Shown: positions 9,596 through 19,343, counted from the stretch's first letter. The stretch: 64,000 nucleotides of DNA from an uncultured Maribacter sp. (GCF_947496775.1 NZ_CANMDU010000001.1:496001-560000), one strand, 5' to 3'. The notes: a model not told the origin generated them from the sequence alone. A program made the numbers and translations.

Positions 9596-12500
9596 ATGTT
9601 TTCTAAGAACTTTAAAAAATGGGACACCATCCTAGGATGGGCAGTTTTCTTCATAGCGCTTATTACTTATTCATTAACCGTAGAGCCAACTAGTAGTTTC
9701 TGGGATGCAGGGGAATATATTGCCACATCTGCAAAATTACAAGTAGGCCACCCACCAGGAGCTCCTTTATTACAGATGATAGGGGCATTTTTTGCCATGT
9801 TCGCTTTTGAACCTGAACAAGTAGCACGTATGGTAAATTTCGTGTCTGGTGCATCTAGTGCGTTTACTATTCTTTTTATGTTTTGGACTATTACAAACCT
9901 TACAAAAAAACTAATAGATAAAGACGAAAAATTTACAAACAGCAAAGCTATTGCTGTTCTAGGAAGCGGAATTGTTGGAGCGTTAACTTTTACTTTTTCT
10001 GATAGTTTTTGGTTCAATGCTGTTGAAACCGAAGTGTACTCTATGGCAAGTTTTATAATGGCTTTATTACTATGGATGGGCCTTAAATGGACAGATAATT
10101 TAAATACCCCAAGAGGAAACAAATGGATTATCTTAATTTCTTTCGTAGTAGGCTTAACATTCGGTATACAATTTATGGGGTTTTTAGCTATACCAACCAT
10201 TGGATTGCTGTACTATTTTAAAAAATACAAAAAGACTACAGTAAAGAACTTTCTAATTGCCAATATCGCCGTTATAGCAGTGCTAATGCTTGTATACAAA
10301 TTTTCTCTTACGTATGTTTTAAAGATATTTGGCTGGGGAGAAGTTTTCTTTGTAAATAATATTGGGCTTCCTTTTAACTCGGGATCTATAATAATTGGCC
10401 TTCTTTTTATTGGAGCGTTCTATTTTGGACTAAATTATACTAGAAAAAATAATTTTAAAAGTGCTAACACAATTGTACTATGTCTTTTGTTTTTATTCTT
10501 AGGTTTTTCATCTTGGATTATGCTTCCTATTAGAGCAAATGCTAATGTTGTAATTAATGAAAATAACCCTTCAGATGCTAGATCCCTACTCGCATATTAC
10601 AATAGAGAACAATACCCAGGTGTAGACAGCCCCTTCTACGGCGCGTATTATTCCGACGCTTTTGCAGACGCTGGACCAGAAAGAGATGAAAAACCTAAGT
10701 ACGAAAAAGATTTTACCACAGGTAAATATATTATAGTAAATCATTTTAAAGATGCCTTACCGGGCCCTAACGAAAAACATTTAGGCCTTTTACCTCGTAT
10801 GTGGAGTACACAACATGCCGAAAATTACATGCGCTATTTTGGTCCGTTGGACTTTAAAATGACCAAATCTAATGATGAACTAAGAGAAGCAGTTTATCAA
10901 GTTAAAAGCGGTATTAAGAGCGGCGAAATAGACACCGAACAATACATTAGCTTTTTGAGAAGGTTTAGCGATTACATAGAAGTACAACCTCCTACCTTAT
11001 GGCAAAACATAAAATATATGGTAGAGTTTCAATTCAACTATATGTACATGCGTTATTTTATGTGGAATTTTGCAGGTAAGCAAAATGACATTCAAGGACG
11101 TTATAATGAAAATGGAAATTGGATTAGCGGTTTTACCCCTATAGATAGTTGGCGACTTGGAAGTCAAGAAAATCTTCCAAGTGACGTACTAAATAATAAA
11201 GGAAGGAACACCTATTTCTTTTTACCATTATTCTTAGGTATTATTGGTTTGTTTTTTCAGATTTCTAAAAACCCAAAACACTTTTGGGCGTTACTAGTCT
11301 TTTTCCTTTTTACAGGTTTAGCAATTCAATTTTACACGAACCCATATATATTTCAACCTCGAGAAAGAGATTATTCCTTGGTAGGTTCTTTCTACATTTT
11401 TGCAATTTGGATAGGAATTGGTGTTTATGGCTTGTTTAATGAGTTTAAAAAATGGATTCAACCAAAAATTATAGCTCCAGTAATTACCCTTATATGCCTA
11501 TTAGCAGTTCCTTCTCTTATGGCTTACCAAAACTGGGACGACCATGACCGCTCTGGGAAATATACAGCGCAATCTTCTGCTAAAGCTTATCTCGACTCTT
11601 GTCAAAAAGACGCAGGCTCTATATTATTTACTATTGGAGACAATGACACTTTTCCTTTATGGTATGCTCAAGAAATAGAAAACTATCGTACCGATGTTAG
11701 AGTTATTTGCACTAGCCTTTTTGAAACAGATTGGTACGTAGATCAAATGAAAAGAAAAGCGTATGAAAGCGAAGCTATACCGTCGCAAATTACACACGAA
11801 AAATATCGATGGGGGTCTAGAGATGTATTATATCACCAAGGCATTACTGAAAACAGATGGCCTCTTAAAGATTTTATTAATTGGATAGACAGCGACAAAC
11901 CAAGAACAAAATTAAAATACATACTACAACAACAAGGCGGAGACATTAACGAATACTCTAAAAATACGCAGAGTATAGTATACTACCCTACAAATAAAAT
12001 ACGTATTCCTGTAAATAAGAAAAATGCTATAGAATATGGCATAGTCAAAGCGAAAGACTCTTCTTTAATGGTCGACTTCATAGATATAGACTTACCTTCT
12101 GCCATCACCAAAAAGAGCATGATGATGCTAGATATTTTAGCAAATAACGATTGGAAAAGACCTATATACTTTTCTGGCGGTAGTTTTGATGATGCTGAAT
12201 TTATATGGATGAAAGATTACTTGCAGTTAGATGGTCTCGCCTACAAACTAGTACCTATTAAAACAGAAAGACAAAACTCTTTTGACATGGGCCGTATTGA
12301 CACCGATGTAATGTACAAGATTGTAAAAGGATGGGATTGGGGTAATTCTGGAGCAGACATTTACCATGATACGCAAACTCGTATTCAAGGATTATCTTTC
12401 CGCGGCAATTTAGCACGTCTTATGGAAGCTTTAATTAAAGAAAATAAAATTGACAAAGCAAAAGAAATTATAGACCTTTCTATAACACAAATGCCTGTGG

Positions 12501-12901
12501 ACTATTTTGGTTATTATACTTTCGTAGAACCATTTGTAGATGGTTATTATAAAGTTGGAGAAACCACAAAAGCAAGAGACTTATTCAACAAATTAAAAAC
12601 AAAGTACCAAGAACGTCTTAATTATTATGCAAACACCACTTTAGATGAGCAGTACAGTAAAATTGATGAAATTATTACCGACATGGAGGCTTATAGAAGA
12701 AATATTGATATTCTAATTTCTAACAATGATCGTGAGATGGCCGAAAAGGAAACTTTAATATTCAATGAATATATAGATAAATTTCAGCATTTTTATAAAG
12801 ACGACATCCTAGAAGAACCTACTGCAGAGCCAACTACTAATCCTGATTTAAAAGATACCGTAACTATAAAAGACACTACACTCTCCGCAGTATCTGAATA
12901 A
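9596..12901 (+). CDS. DUF2723 membrane protein, GT-C-type glycosyltransferase (protein O-mannosyltransferase-like)
   Basis: This large 1101-residue inner-membrane protein starts with a DUF2723 region. The early FWDAGEYIATSAKLQVGHPP motif carries the acidic residue typical of GT-C enzymes, followed by GAPLLQMIGAFFAMF. About 12 membrane segments alternate with large periplasmic loops up to about residue 650. The remaining 450 residues are soluble, containing FTIGDNDTFPLWYAQE and C-terminal TPR-like helices with an acidic tail. The family is widespread in Bacteroidetes and is related to protein O-mannosyltransferases. A role in protein O-glycosylation in the periplasm is likely but unproven here. 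It is monocistronic and ends at a strong bidirectional terminator. Confidence 0.88.
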   Translation: MFSKNFKKWDTILGWAVFFIALITYSLTVEPTSSFWDAGEYIATSAKLQVGHPPGAPLLQMIGAFFAMFAFEPEQVARMVNFVSGASSAFTILFMFWTITNLTKKLIDKDEKFTNSKAIAVLGSGIVGALTFTFSDSFWFNAVETEVYSMASFIMALLLWMGLKWTDNLNTPRGNKWIILISFVVGLTFGIQFMGFLAIPTIGLLYYFKKYKKTTVKNFLIANIAVIAVLMLVYKFSLTYVLKIFGWGEVFFVNNIGLPFNSGSIIIGLLFIGAFYFGLNYTRKNNFKSANTIVLCLLFLFLGFSSWIMLPIRANANVVINENNPSDARSLLAYYNREQYPGVDSPFYGAYYSDAFADAGPERDEKPKYEKDFTTGKYIIVNHFKDALPGPNEKHLGLLPRMWSTQHAENYMRYFGPLDFKMTKSNDELREAVYQVKSGIKSGEIDTEQYISFLRRFSDYIEVQPPTLWQNIKYMVEFQFNYMYMRYFMWNFAGKQNDIQGRYNENGNWISGFTPIDSWRLGSQENLPSDVLNNKGRNTYFFLPLFLGIIGLFFQISKNPKHFWALLVFFLFTGLAIQFYTNPYIFQPRERDYSLVGSFYIFAIWIGIGVYGLFNEFKKWIQPKIIAPVITLICLLAVPSLMAYQNWDDHDRSGKYTAQSSAKAYLDSCQKDAGSILFTIGDNDTFPLWYAQEIENYRTDVRVICTSLFETDWYVDQMKRKAYESEAIPSQITHEKYRWGSRDVLYHQGITENRWPLKDFINWIDSDKPRTKLKYILQQQGGDINEYSKNTQSIVYYPTNKIRIPVNKKNAIEYGIVKAKDSSLMVDFIDIDLPSAITKKSMMMLDILANNDWKRPIYFSGGSFDDAEFIWMKDYLQLDGLAYKLVPIKTERQNSFDMGRIDTDVMYKIVKGWDWGNSGADIYHDTQTRIQGLSFRGNLARLMEALIKENKIDKAKEIIDLSITQMPVDYFGYYTFVEPFVDGYYKVGETTKARDLFNKLKTKYQERLNYYANTTLDEQYSKIDEIITDMEAYRRNIDILISNNDREMAEKETLIFNEYIDKFQHFYKDDILEEPTAEPTTNPDLKDTVTIKDTTLSAVSE

Positions 12902-12918
12902 CAATATAACTAGAACGT

Positions 12919-12957
12919 AAAAAAGCAAGGTATTTTAAAAAATACCTTGCTTTTTTA
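12919..12957. terminator. Bidirectional terminator between convergent genes
   Basis: A 17-bp inverted repeat with a 2-nt loop (12920-12936 and 12939-12955; core AAGCAAGGTATTTT) has an A-run on the left and a T-run on the right. It can therefore end both the DUF2723 gene (plus) and the thioredoxin-like gene (minus). Confidence 0.9.
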
Positions 12958-12979
12958 TTAGAAGAAAATCTAAATATTA

Positions 12980-13276
12980 TTATACGTATTCATTTAAGAT
13001 ACCAATCAAGGTATTAGCATCTTGTTCTCCACTTTGACGCCAAACCATTTCCCCTTTTTTATAAATCATTAAAGTAGGAAGCCCCTTTACTCTTAGAGCC
13101 TGCGAAAGCTCTTTATTTTTATCTACATCAATTTTTATTACCTTTCCTTTATCTCCTAAGGCCGCGGCCACATCTCTTAACACAGCATGCATGGCAGTAG
13201 AATGATCGTTCCATTCCGCATAAAAATCTAACAATACAGGAACATTCAAATCTATTAATTCACCAAATTTAGACAT
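12980..13276 (-). CDS. Thioredoxin-fold protein lacking the catalytic cysteines
   Basis: This 98-residue cytoplasmic thioredoxin-fold protein includes LLDFYAEW at the start of the active-site helix and the cis-proline loop GLPTLMIY (Pro67). The WCGPC active site is replaced by Trp22-Asn23-Asp24-His25-Ser26, and there is no cysteine anywhere in the protein. It therefore cannot perform dithiol exchange. The rest of the fold, including KVIKIDVDKN and the C-terminal helix, is well preserved, which argues for selection rather than decay. Possible roles are binding or chaperoning a partner, but nothing nearby identifies one. It is transcribed alone. Confidence 0.9.
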   Translation of the reverse strand: MSKFGELIDLNVPVLLDFYAEWNDHSTAMHAVLRDVAAALGDKGKVIKIDVDKNKELSQALRVKGLPTLMIYKKGEMVWRQSGEQDANTLIGILNEYV

Positions 13277-13299
13277 ATAAATAACTTTGCATTATTTTT

Positions 13300-13307
13300 C
13301 AAAAGTA
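13300..13307 (-). promoter_or_regulatory. -7 box for the thioredoxin-like gene
   Basis: The minus strand reads TACTTTTG (TAnnTTTG), 23 nt upstream of the start codon. No clear -33 TTG is visible. Confidence 0.5.
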
Positions 13308-13368
13308 AGAAAAATTGTTAAAATAAGAATACAACACACCTAATTGCAGCTAAACCAATAGGTTAAAT

Positions 13369-14598
13369 TCATGTTAAGGATTTCTTTTTAAGTGTAATTA
13401 CAGTTATTTCTGGCCAAATACCAACTCTTCCTGGGTACCCCAAAAACCCAAATCCTCGATTTACATTTATAAATTGCCCCATCTCTTTGTATATGCCGGC
13501 CCAATACTTATAACGCCATTTAACAGGACTCCATTTAAACCATCCTGGAATTTCAATACCAAATTGCATTCCATGGGTATGTCCGCTTAATGTTAAATGA
13601 TAATGATAAGGGTCATCAACAACCTTTTGCTCCCAATGTGAAGGATCATGACTCATTAATATCTTAAAGTCTTCTCTCTTAATTTTAGAAGCTGCCTTAC
13701 TTAGATCTCCAGCTTTTTTAAAACCACCTTTACCCCAATTCTCCACTCCAACTAACGCTATTTGATCACTTCCCTTAACTAAATACCTACTATCATTTAA
13801 CAAAAGATCAAAGCCCATTTCTTTTTGTACATCTTTTAAATTTTTAAGATTCTTCTCCTTAGCCTCTTTAGAAGGCCAGTTTACATAATCCCCATAATCA
13901 TGATTTCCTAAAACCGAAAACTTTCCGTCTTTAGCCTCTAAAGTTGCGAAAAGGTCCTTCCAAGGGTACATTTCTTCTGCCTTATTATTTACCATATCCC
14001 CCGTAAACAATAAAACATCACTCTTTTGTTTATTAATTAAGTCTATTGCATATTCAATTTTCTTTCGATCATCAAAACTACCGCTATGCACATCAGAAAT
14101 TTGAGTAATTTGATACCCGTCAAAAGCATCTGGTAAATCATCGTACTCTAAATCATATTTTAACACTTTAAAATTATACTTACCCTTATACATACCATAA
14201 AGTAACGCCCCAAACGGAATAGCAGCCATTCCTAAAGCTAATTTGCTTAAAAACTTCCTCCTATCTGGCATAGCAAAAGATTTAGTTTCCCCATAAAACT
14301 TAGTATACGTTGCTATAAAAAAACGAATTATATCTTCCGAAAAAAGAAAAATAACAGCAACCAAATTAAACACCAAGAGCATCACAAAAAATGTAAAGGC
14401 ATATGTTTTATTTCTTGTTAAAGCACGACCTGTATCTACTATCGTAAATTGATAAAAAAGATTACATAAGACCAACAAAGACAAACCAACATATATATAC
14501 ACCAACCAAGGGTTTTTCGTAATAGTCTTCACCCCTTGTAAAACATAGGCCCCTAAACCAACATATAGAATTGTAAAAATTATCAAACGCAACATCAT
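13369..14598 (-). CDS. Membrane-anchored metallophosphoesterase (YkuE/YaeI-like)
   Basis: The 409-residue protein begins with three to four membrane segments (about 1-95). A Tat-like RRKFLSKLALGMAAIPFGAL segment (from Arg113) follows, and then a calcineurin-type phosphoesterase domain. The metal-binding motifs are visible: QISDVHSG, LFTGDMVNN, LGNHDYGDY, MSHDPSHW and LSGHTHG. Relatives hydrolyse phosphate esters at the outer face of the inner membrane, and some act on UDP-diacylglucosamine-like or phospholipid substrates; the substrate here is unknown. The ATG at 14598 is chosen because the upstream TTG at 14616 lies inside the TACATTTG promoter box. The gene lies 57 bp downstream of cutC on the same strand. 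Confidence 0.9.
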   Translation of the reverse strand: MMLRLIIFTILYVGLGAYVLQGVKTITKNPWLVYIYVGLSLLVLCNLFYQFTIVDTGRALTRNKTYAFTFFVMLLVFNLVAVIFLFSEDIIRFFIATYTKFYGETKSFAMPDRRKFLSKLALGMAAIPFGALLYGMYKGKYNFKVLKYDLEYDDLPDAFDGYQITQISDVHSGSFDDRKKIEYAIDLINKQKSDVLLFTGDMVNNKAEEMYPWKDLFATLEAKDGKFSVLGNHDYGDYVNWPSKEAKEKNLKNLKDVQKEMGFDLLLNDSRYLVKGSDQIALVGVENWGKGGFKKAGDLSKAASKIKREDFKILMSHDPSHWEQKVVDDPYHYHLTLSGHTHGMQFGIEIPGWFKWSPVKWRYKYWAGIYKEMGQFINVNRGFGFLGYPGRVGIWPEITVITLKKKSLT

Positions 14599-14613
14599 TC
14601 TTGTTTTTTTATG

Positions 14614-14621
14614 CAAATGTA
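14614..14621 (-). promoter_or_regulatory. -7 box for the metallophosphoesterase
   Basis: The minus strand reads TACATTTG, 15 nt upstream of the ATG at 14598. It rules out the in-frame TTG at 14616 as a start on this transcript, and implies a promoter internal to the cutC-phosphoesterase unit. Confidence 0.55.
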
Positions 14622-14655
14622 TTTGTTTACTCTACCTTTTTTAAACATTTACCTT

Positions 14656-15378
14656 TTATTTAACGCTATCCACCAATGCTCTAATGACTTCGAAATCCGT
14701 TTCAACGGTAACGGCATCTCTTAAAAAACTAGAAGAGTACATAGAGGTTTTAGTCGATAATATTTCTCTTTCCTTAAGTTGGACTCCAGAAAGATGCACA
14801 AAGGAAAAACTCTTTTCAACAAACGATCCAATATTAGAAGAATTAATTCCTCCTCCGGGCATAATAACGCAGTTTTTTGCAATATTTTTCAACTCTTGCA
14901 AAAGCCTAATACCTCCCAAGGCTTTTTTTTGCTGTCCGGAAGTCAACACATAATCTACTCCTAATTTTTCTAATTGCTGCAGTGCTTTTTTAGGATTATC
15001 TACCCAGTCAAAAGCCCTATGAAATGTAAAGTTTATACCATTAGATTCTTGAATCAAAATTGCAGTTCTTTCTATATCTATTTTAAAATTTTCAGTTAAC
15101 ACACCCGAGACTACACCATCGAAACCTAAGTCCACGCATAATTTAATATTACTTCTCATTATCTGAAACTCCGAATCTGAATATGTAAAATCTCCACTCC
15201 TAGGTCTAATAAGAACATGTACAGGAATTGACACTTGCTCTTTTACACTTTTTAAAAGGCCGTAAGATGGCGTAACACCACCTAAACCAAGCTCCATACA
15301 AAGCTCAATTCTATCGGCTCCAGCTTTTTCGGCATTTAATGCCGATTGTAAAGAATTAGCACAAACTTCAATTTTCAT
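14656..15378 (-). CDS. cutC: CutC family protein
   Basis: This 240-residue TIM-barrel protein opens with MKIEVCANSLQSALNAEKAGADRIELC. It continues with HVLIRPRSGDF, FDGVVSGVL and FHRAFDWV, and has the late PGGGINSSNI loop, all diagnostic of the CutC family. Its length equals the family norm (about 240-250). CutC has been linked to copper homeostasis, but the direct biochemical activity is not established. It is divergent from the glycosylasparaginase gene, with only 40 bp between start codons, so the two promoters must overlap or extend into coding sequence. Confidence 0.94.
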   Translation of the reverse strand: MKIEVCANSLQSALNAEKAGADRIELCMELGLGGVTPSYGLLKSVKEQVSIPVHVLIRPRSGDFTYSDSEFQIMRSNIKLCVDLGFDGVVSGVLTENFKIDIERTAILIQESNGINFTFHRAFDWVDNPKKALQQLEKLGVDYVLTSGQQKKALGGIRLLQELKNIAKNCVIMPGGGINSSNIGSFVEKSFSFVHLSGVQLKEREILSTKTSMYSSSFLRDAVTVETDFEVIRALVDSVK

Positions 15379-15418
15379 TTTCTTATATTTAAAACTCTAA
15401 ATTAACCAACAGAGCTCC

Positions 15419-16408
15419 ATGAAAAGAAGAAAATTTCTAAAAAATTCAACTTTAAGCACTGCCAGTATTTTATCTGCTTCCGTATTAACATCTTGTAAGG
15501 AACAGAAAACCCTTAAGGATACAAAAAATATCGCTTCTATTAAGCCGATTGCTATTTGCACATGGAACTTTTTAAATGCCACGACGAAGGCCTGGGAAGT
15601 ATTAAATAATGGAGGTAGCTCTTTAGATGCGGTGCAGCAAGGAGTAATGGTTGAAGAAGCAGATATAAACAACCAAACTGTAGGCCTAGGAGGAAGACCT
15701 GACCGAGACGGCAATGTTACTTTAGATTCTTGTATTATGGACAAAGATGGTAATTGCGGTTCTGTTGCTTACCTACAAAATATTGCCAGCCCTGTTTCTG
15801 TAGCCCGTAAAGTAATGGAAGACACCCCCCATGTTATGCTTGCAGGAAAAGGTGCAGAGAAGTTTGCTTATGAAAAAGGGTTTCAGAAAACCAATCTACT
15901 AACCGAACAATCTAAAAAAGAATGGTTAGAATGGAAAAAAAAATCGGAATACAAACCAATTATTAATATTGAAAACCATGACACTATTGGCATGCTTGCC
16001 ATAGACAAAAATGGGGACATTTCTGGCGCTTGCACTACTAGCGGTATGGCTTATAAAATTGGAGGTCGTGTTGGTGATTCCCCCATTATTGGAGCAGGAC
16101 TTTTTGTAGACAATGAAATTGGAGCAGCAACAGCAACAGGTGTTGGCGAGGAAGTAATAAGAACAGTAGGTAGTTTTTTAATTGTAGAACTTATGCGACA
16201 AGGAAAAACACCGCAAGAAGCTTGCGAAGAAGGTGTAAAAAGGATTGTTTCAAAAAACAAAGACAACACCAATTTTCAAATAGGATTTATTGCTATCAAT
16301 AAAAAAGGAGAAACAGGAAGTTACTGTATTCATCCTGGATTTACATATAGATCCTACTCTAAAAAAGGACATATAAACATCCCTTCGGATTCCTATATAA
16401 AGAACTAG
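15419..16408 (+). CDS. Glycosylasparaginase (N4-(beta-N-acetylglucosaminyl)-L-asparaginase), exported
   Basis: This 329-residue Ntn hydrolase would be made as a precursor and cleave itself before Thr189 (motif NHDTIGMLA, residues 186-194). That frees the catalytic threonine of the beta subunit. The conserved GRVGDSPIIGAGLFVDN and ATGVGEE segments bind the substrate. Such enzymes split GlcNAc-Asn left after proteolysis of N-glycoproteins. The N-terminus (KRRKFLKNS, then hydrophobic, ending VLTSC at Cys26) looks like a Tat/lipoprotein signal. It would therefore act in the periplasm or at the membrane, fitting use of external glycoproteins. No PNGase gene is adjacent. Confidence 0.93.
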   Translation: MKRRKFLKNSTLSTASILSASVLTSCKEQKTLKDTKNIASIKPIAICTWNFLNATTKAWEVLNNGGSSLDAVQQGVMVEEADINNQTVGLGGRPDRDGNVTLDSCIMDKDGNCGSVAYLQNIASPVSVARKVMEDTPHVMLAGKGAEKFAYEKGFQKTNLLTEQSKKEWLEWKKKSEYKPIINIENHDTIGMLAIDKNGDISGACTTSGMAYKIGGRVGDSPIIGAGLFVDNEIGAATATGVGEEVIRTVGSFLIVELMRQGKTPQEACEEGVKRIVSKNKDNTNFQIGFIAINKKGETGSYCIHPGFTYRSYSKKGHINIPSDSYIKN

Positions 16409-16472
16409 AATATTTTAACCACTTAATTTTAAAAAGGAAACTATATATTTTATTCATTAACACATTAATTCG

Positions 16473-16480
16473 TAGTTTTG
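16473..16480 (+). promoter_or_regulatory. -7 box for polA
   Basis: TAGTTTTG matches TAnnTTTG and lies 22 nt before the polA ATG. No clear TTG is present at -33. Confidence 0.5.
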
Positions 16481-16502
16481 AAATTCTACAATAACAACAC
16501 TA

Positions 16503-19343
16503 ATGGCTGAACAAAAAAGACTTTTTTTACTCGATGCGTTTGCATTAATTTTTAGAGGATATTACGCTCTTATAAAAAACCCAAGAATTAATTCTAAAGG
16601 AATGGACACGTCTGCCATAATGGGATTTATGAATTCTCTATTAGATGTTATCCGAAGAGAAAAACCCGATTACTTAGCGGTTTGTTTTGACAAAGGTGGT
16701 AGTGTAGACAGAAAAGAAATATTTCCTGAATACAAGGCAAATAGAGACGAAACTCCAGATGCAATTCGTATAGCTGTTCCTTATATTCAAGATATCTTAA
16801 AAGCCATGGATATACCTGTAGTTGTTTTAGAAGGATATGAAGCCGATGATATAATAGGAACGTTAGCAAAACAAGCAGAAAAGGAAGACTATAAAGTATA
16901 TATGGTTACTCCGGATAAGGATTTTGGACAATTAGTATCCGAGAATATATTTATGTATCGCCCAGCACGTATGGGTAACGGTATAGAAATCTGGGGAATT
17001 CCAGAAATACAAAAACGTTTTGGCGTGCAACGTCCTGATCAAGTCATAGACTATTTGGGCATGATGGGAGATGCTAGTGACAATATCCCCGGACTGCCAG
17101 GTGTTGGAGACAAAACCGCAAAAAAATTCATTGAACAGTTCGATTCTATGGAAGGCCTTTTAGCAAATACAGATAAGCTTAAAGGTAAAATGAAAGAAAA
17201 AGTAGAAGCAAACGGAGAACTCGGTTTACTTTCTAAAAAACTAGCCACAATTGACATTCATTGTGATGTAACTTTTAAAGCCGATGATTACAAACTCTCT
17301 ACCCCTAATAGTGAAAAAGTCCAAGAAATTTTCGAAGAGCTTGAGTTTAGAAGACTAAGAGAACAATTCTTAAAGTTATTTGCTCCGCAGCCAAATGAAA
17401 TTCCTAAAGAAGTAAGCCCTAATACTAAAAAAGAAAATTCTAAAAAAGCTTCACCAGCGGGGGAAGGACAATTTTCCCTTTTCGGTGGAGACGGAGAATC
17501 TCCTGCAACTCTAGAAGTTGTTTCTAGCAGAAAAACAATTAAAGATATTGCTCATGCCTATCAAAGCATAGCACCAGGAATGGCGATGAAACTTTTTGTG
17601 CAAAACCTCATGAAACAAACATCTGTTTGTTTTGATACGGAAACCACAGGATTAAACCCATTAACTGCAGAATTAGTTGGCATTGCCTTTTCGTGGCAGG
17701 CTACTAAAGGGTTTTATATACCTTTTCCAGAAGAAAAAGAAGAGGCCCAAAATCTTATAGAACAACTACGCCCTTTCTTCGAAGCAGAAAACATTGAAAA
17801 AATAGGTCAAAACTTAAAGTACGATATCAAGGTACTACGCAAATACCAAATAAAAGTAAAAGGTCCATGTTTTGATACCATGTTAGCGCATTATTTAATT
17901 AATCCGGATATGCGCCATAACATGGATGTTCTTTCAGAAACCTATTTAAATTACACTCCTGTTTCTATAACAGAATTAATTGGTAAAAAAGGAAAGAACC
18001 AACTTTCTATGCGAGATGTTCCTTTAGATAAGCAAACAGAATATGCTGTTGAAGATGCAGACATTACTTACCAACTAGCACAACACTTTAAACCAGAGTT
18101 AGCAGAAGCCAAAACAGATGGCTTATTTAAAGATATTGAAATTCCACTTCTCCACGTACTTGCCGAAATGGAATTAGAAGGTATCAATTTAGACAAAGTA
18201 TTTTTAAATTCTCTATCGGAAGACTTAAATTCAGATATAGAAAATCTTGTTGCCAAAATATATGAAGCCGCTGGTGAAGAGTTTAACATAGCCTCTCCGA
18301 AGCAATTAGGTGAAATACTATTTAACAAACTAAAACTAGTAGACAAGCCAAAAAAGACAAAAACAGGTCAGTTTTCCACGGCAGAAGATGTGCTTTCTTA
18401 TTTAGCAAAGGACCATGAGATTATTCAAAATGTTTTAAACTATAGAGGACTTGCTAAATTAAAAAGCACCTATGTAGATGCCCTTCCGGAACAAATTGAA
18501 GAAAGTACTGGACGTGTTCATACAGACTATATGCAAACAGTTGCTGCAACAGGGAGATTAAGTAGCAACAATCCAAACTTACAAAATATTCCTATCCGAA
18601 CAGAAAGAGGTAGACAAGTACGTAAAGCTTTTATTCCGAGAAGTGATGAATACACATTATTGGCTGCTGATTACTCTCAGATTGAACTTCGTATAATTGC
18701 CGCTTTAAGTGAAGAAACTACAATGATTGAAGCTTTTAAAAATGGAGAAGATATTCATGCCTCTACTGCCTCTAAAGTTTTTAATGTTCCAATAGAAGAA
18801 GTAACCCGAGAGCAACGTAGCAATGCAAAAACAGTAAATTTTGGGATCATATATGGTGTTTCTGCTTTTGGATTAAGCAACCAAACAGACTTGTCTAGAG
18901 GAGAAGCCAAAGAACTTATAGATACGTATTACAAAACATACCCAAAACTTCGTAATTATATGAGCGAGCAAGTAAACTTTGCTCGTGATAATGGCTATGT
19001 ACAAACCGTTTTAGGTCGACGTAGGTATTTAAAAGATATTAATGGTAATAATGCTATTGTTCGTGGAGCAGCAGAACGTAATGCTGTGAATGCTCCAATT
19101 CAAGGAAGTGCTGCAGATATCATAAAAATTGCTATGATAAATATTCATAAAAAATTAGAACAGGGTACGTACCAATCTAAAATGCTTTTACAAGTGCATG
19201 ATGAACTAGTTTTTGATGTTTACAAACCAGAACTAGAAGAGCTACAGACTTTAATTAAAGTAGAAATGGAAAATGCATATAAAATTGCTGTTCCATTAGA
19301 TGTAGAAGTTGGCTTAGGGGATAATTGGCTGGAAGCCCATTAA
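16503..19343 (+). CDS. polA: DNA polymerase I
   Basis: This 946-residue enzyme carries all three activities. The N-terminal 5'-3' exonuclease (about 1-290) has LLDAFALIFRGYYAL and GYEADDIIGTLA. The 3'-5' proofreading domain (about 350-540) has its acidic motifs intact: CFDTETTGL, GQNLKYDIKVL and YAVEDADITYQL. The polymerase domain has motif A LLAADYSQIELRI, motif B RSNAKTVNFGIIYG and motif C QVHDELVFDV. It fills Okazaki-fragment gaps and repair tracts. The Lys/Pro/Gly-rich linker near residues 300-330 is a hinge. The gene is monocistronic and has its own terminator. Confidence 0.98.
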   Translation: MAEQKRLFLLDAFALIFRGYYALIKNPRINSKGMDTSAIMGFMNSLLDVIRREKPDYLAVCFDKGGSVDRKEIFPEYKANRDETPDAIRIAVPYIQDILKAMDIPVVVLEGYEADDIIGTLAKQAEKEDYKVYMVTPDKDFGQLVSENIFMYRPARMGNGIEIWGIPEIQKRFGVQRPDQVIDYLGMMGDASDNIPGLPGVGDKTAKKFIEQFDSMEGLLANTDKLKGKMKEKVEANGELGLLSKKLATIDIHCDVTFKADDYKLSTPNSEKVQEIFEELEFRRLREQFLKLFAPQPNEIPKEVSPNTKKENSKKASPAGEGQFSLFGGDGESPATLEVVSSRKTIKDIAHAYQSIAPGMAMKLFVQNLMKQTSVCFDTETTGLNPLTAELVGIAFSWQATKGFYIPFPEEKEEAQNLIEQLRPFFEAENIEKIGQNLKYDIKVLRKYQIKVKGPCFDTMLAHYLINPDMRHNMDVLSETYLNYTPVSITELIGKKGKNQLSMRDVPLDKQTEYAVEDADITYQLAQHFKPELAEAKTDGLFKDIEIPLLHVLAEMELEGINLDKVFLNSLSEDLNSDIENLVAKIYEAAGEEFNIASPKQLGEILFNKLKLVDKPKKTKTGQFSTAEDVLSYLAKDHEIIQNVLNYRGLAKLKSTYVDALPEQIEESTGRVHTDYMQTVAATGRLSSNNPNLQNIPIRTERGRQVRKAFIPRSDEYTLLAADYSQIELRIIAALSEETTMIEAFKNGEDIHASTASKVFNVPIEEVTREQRSNAKTVNFGIIYGVSAFGLSNQTDLSRGEAKELIDTYYKTYPKLRNYMSEQVNFARDNGYVQTVLGRRRYLKDINGNNAIVRGAAERNAVNAPIQGSAADIIKIAMINIHKKLEQGTYQSKMLLQVHDELVFDVYKPELEELQTLIKVEMENAYKIAVPLDVEVGLGDNWLEAH

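Noticed and set aside
9667-10200. A 177-residue open frame on the minus strand inside the DUF2723 gene
   Set aside because: It lies antisense to a well-supported gene with strong membrane motifs; it is a shadow frame with no domain similarity.
14599-14616. TTG start for the metallophosphoesterase
   Set aside because: The TTG lies inside the TACATTTG -7 box, so the transcript would not include it; ATG at 14598 is preferred.
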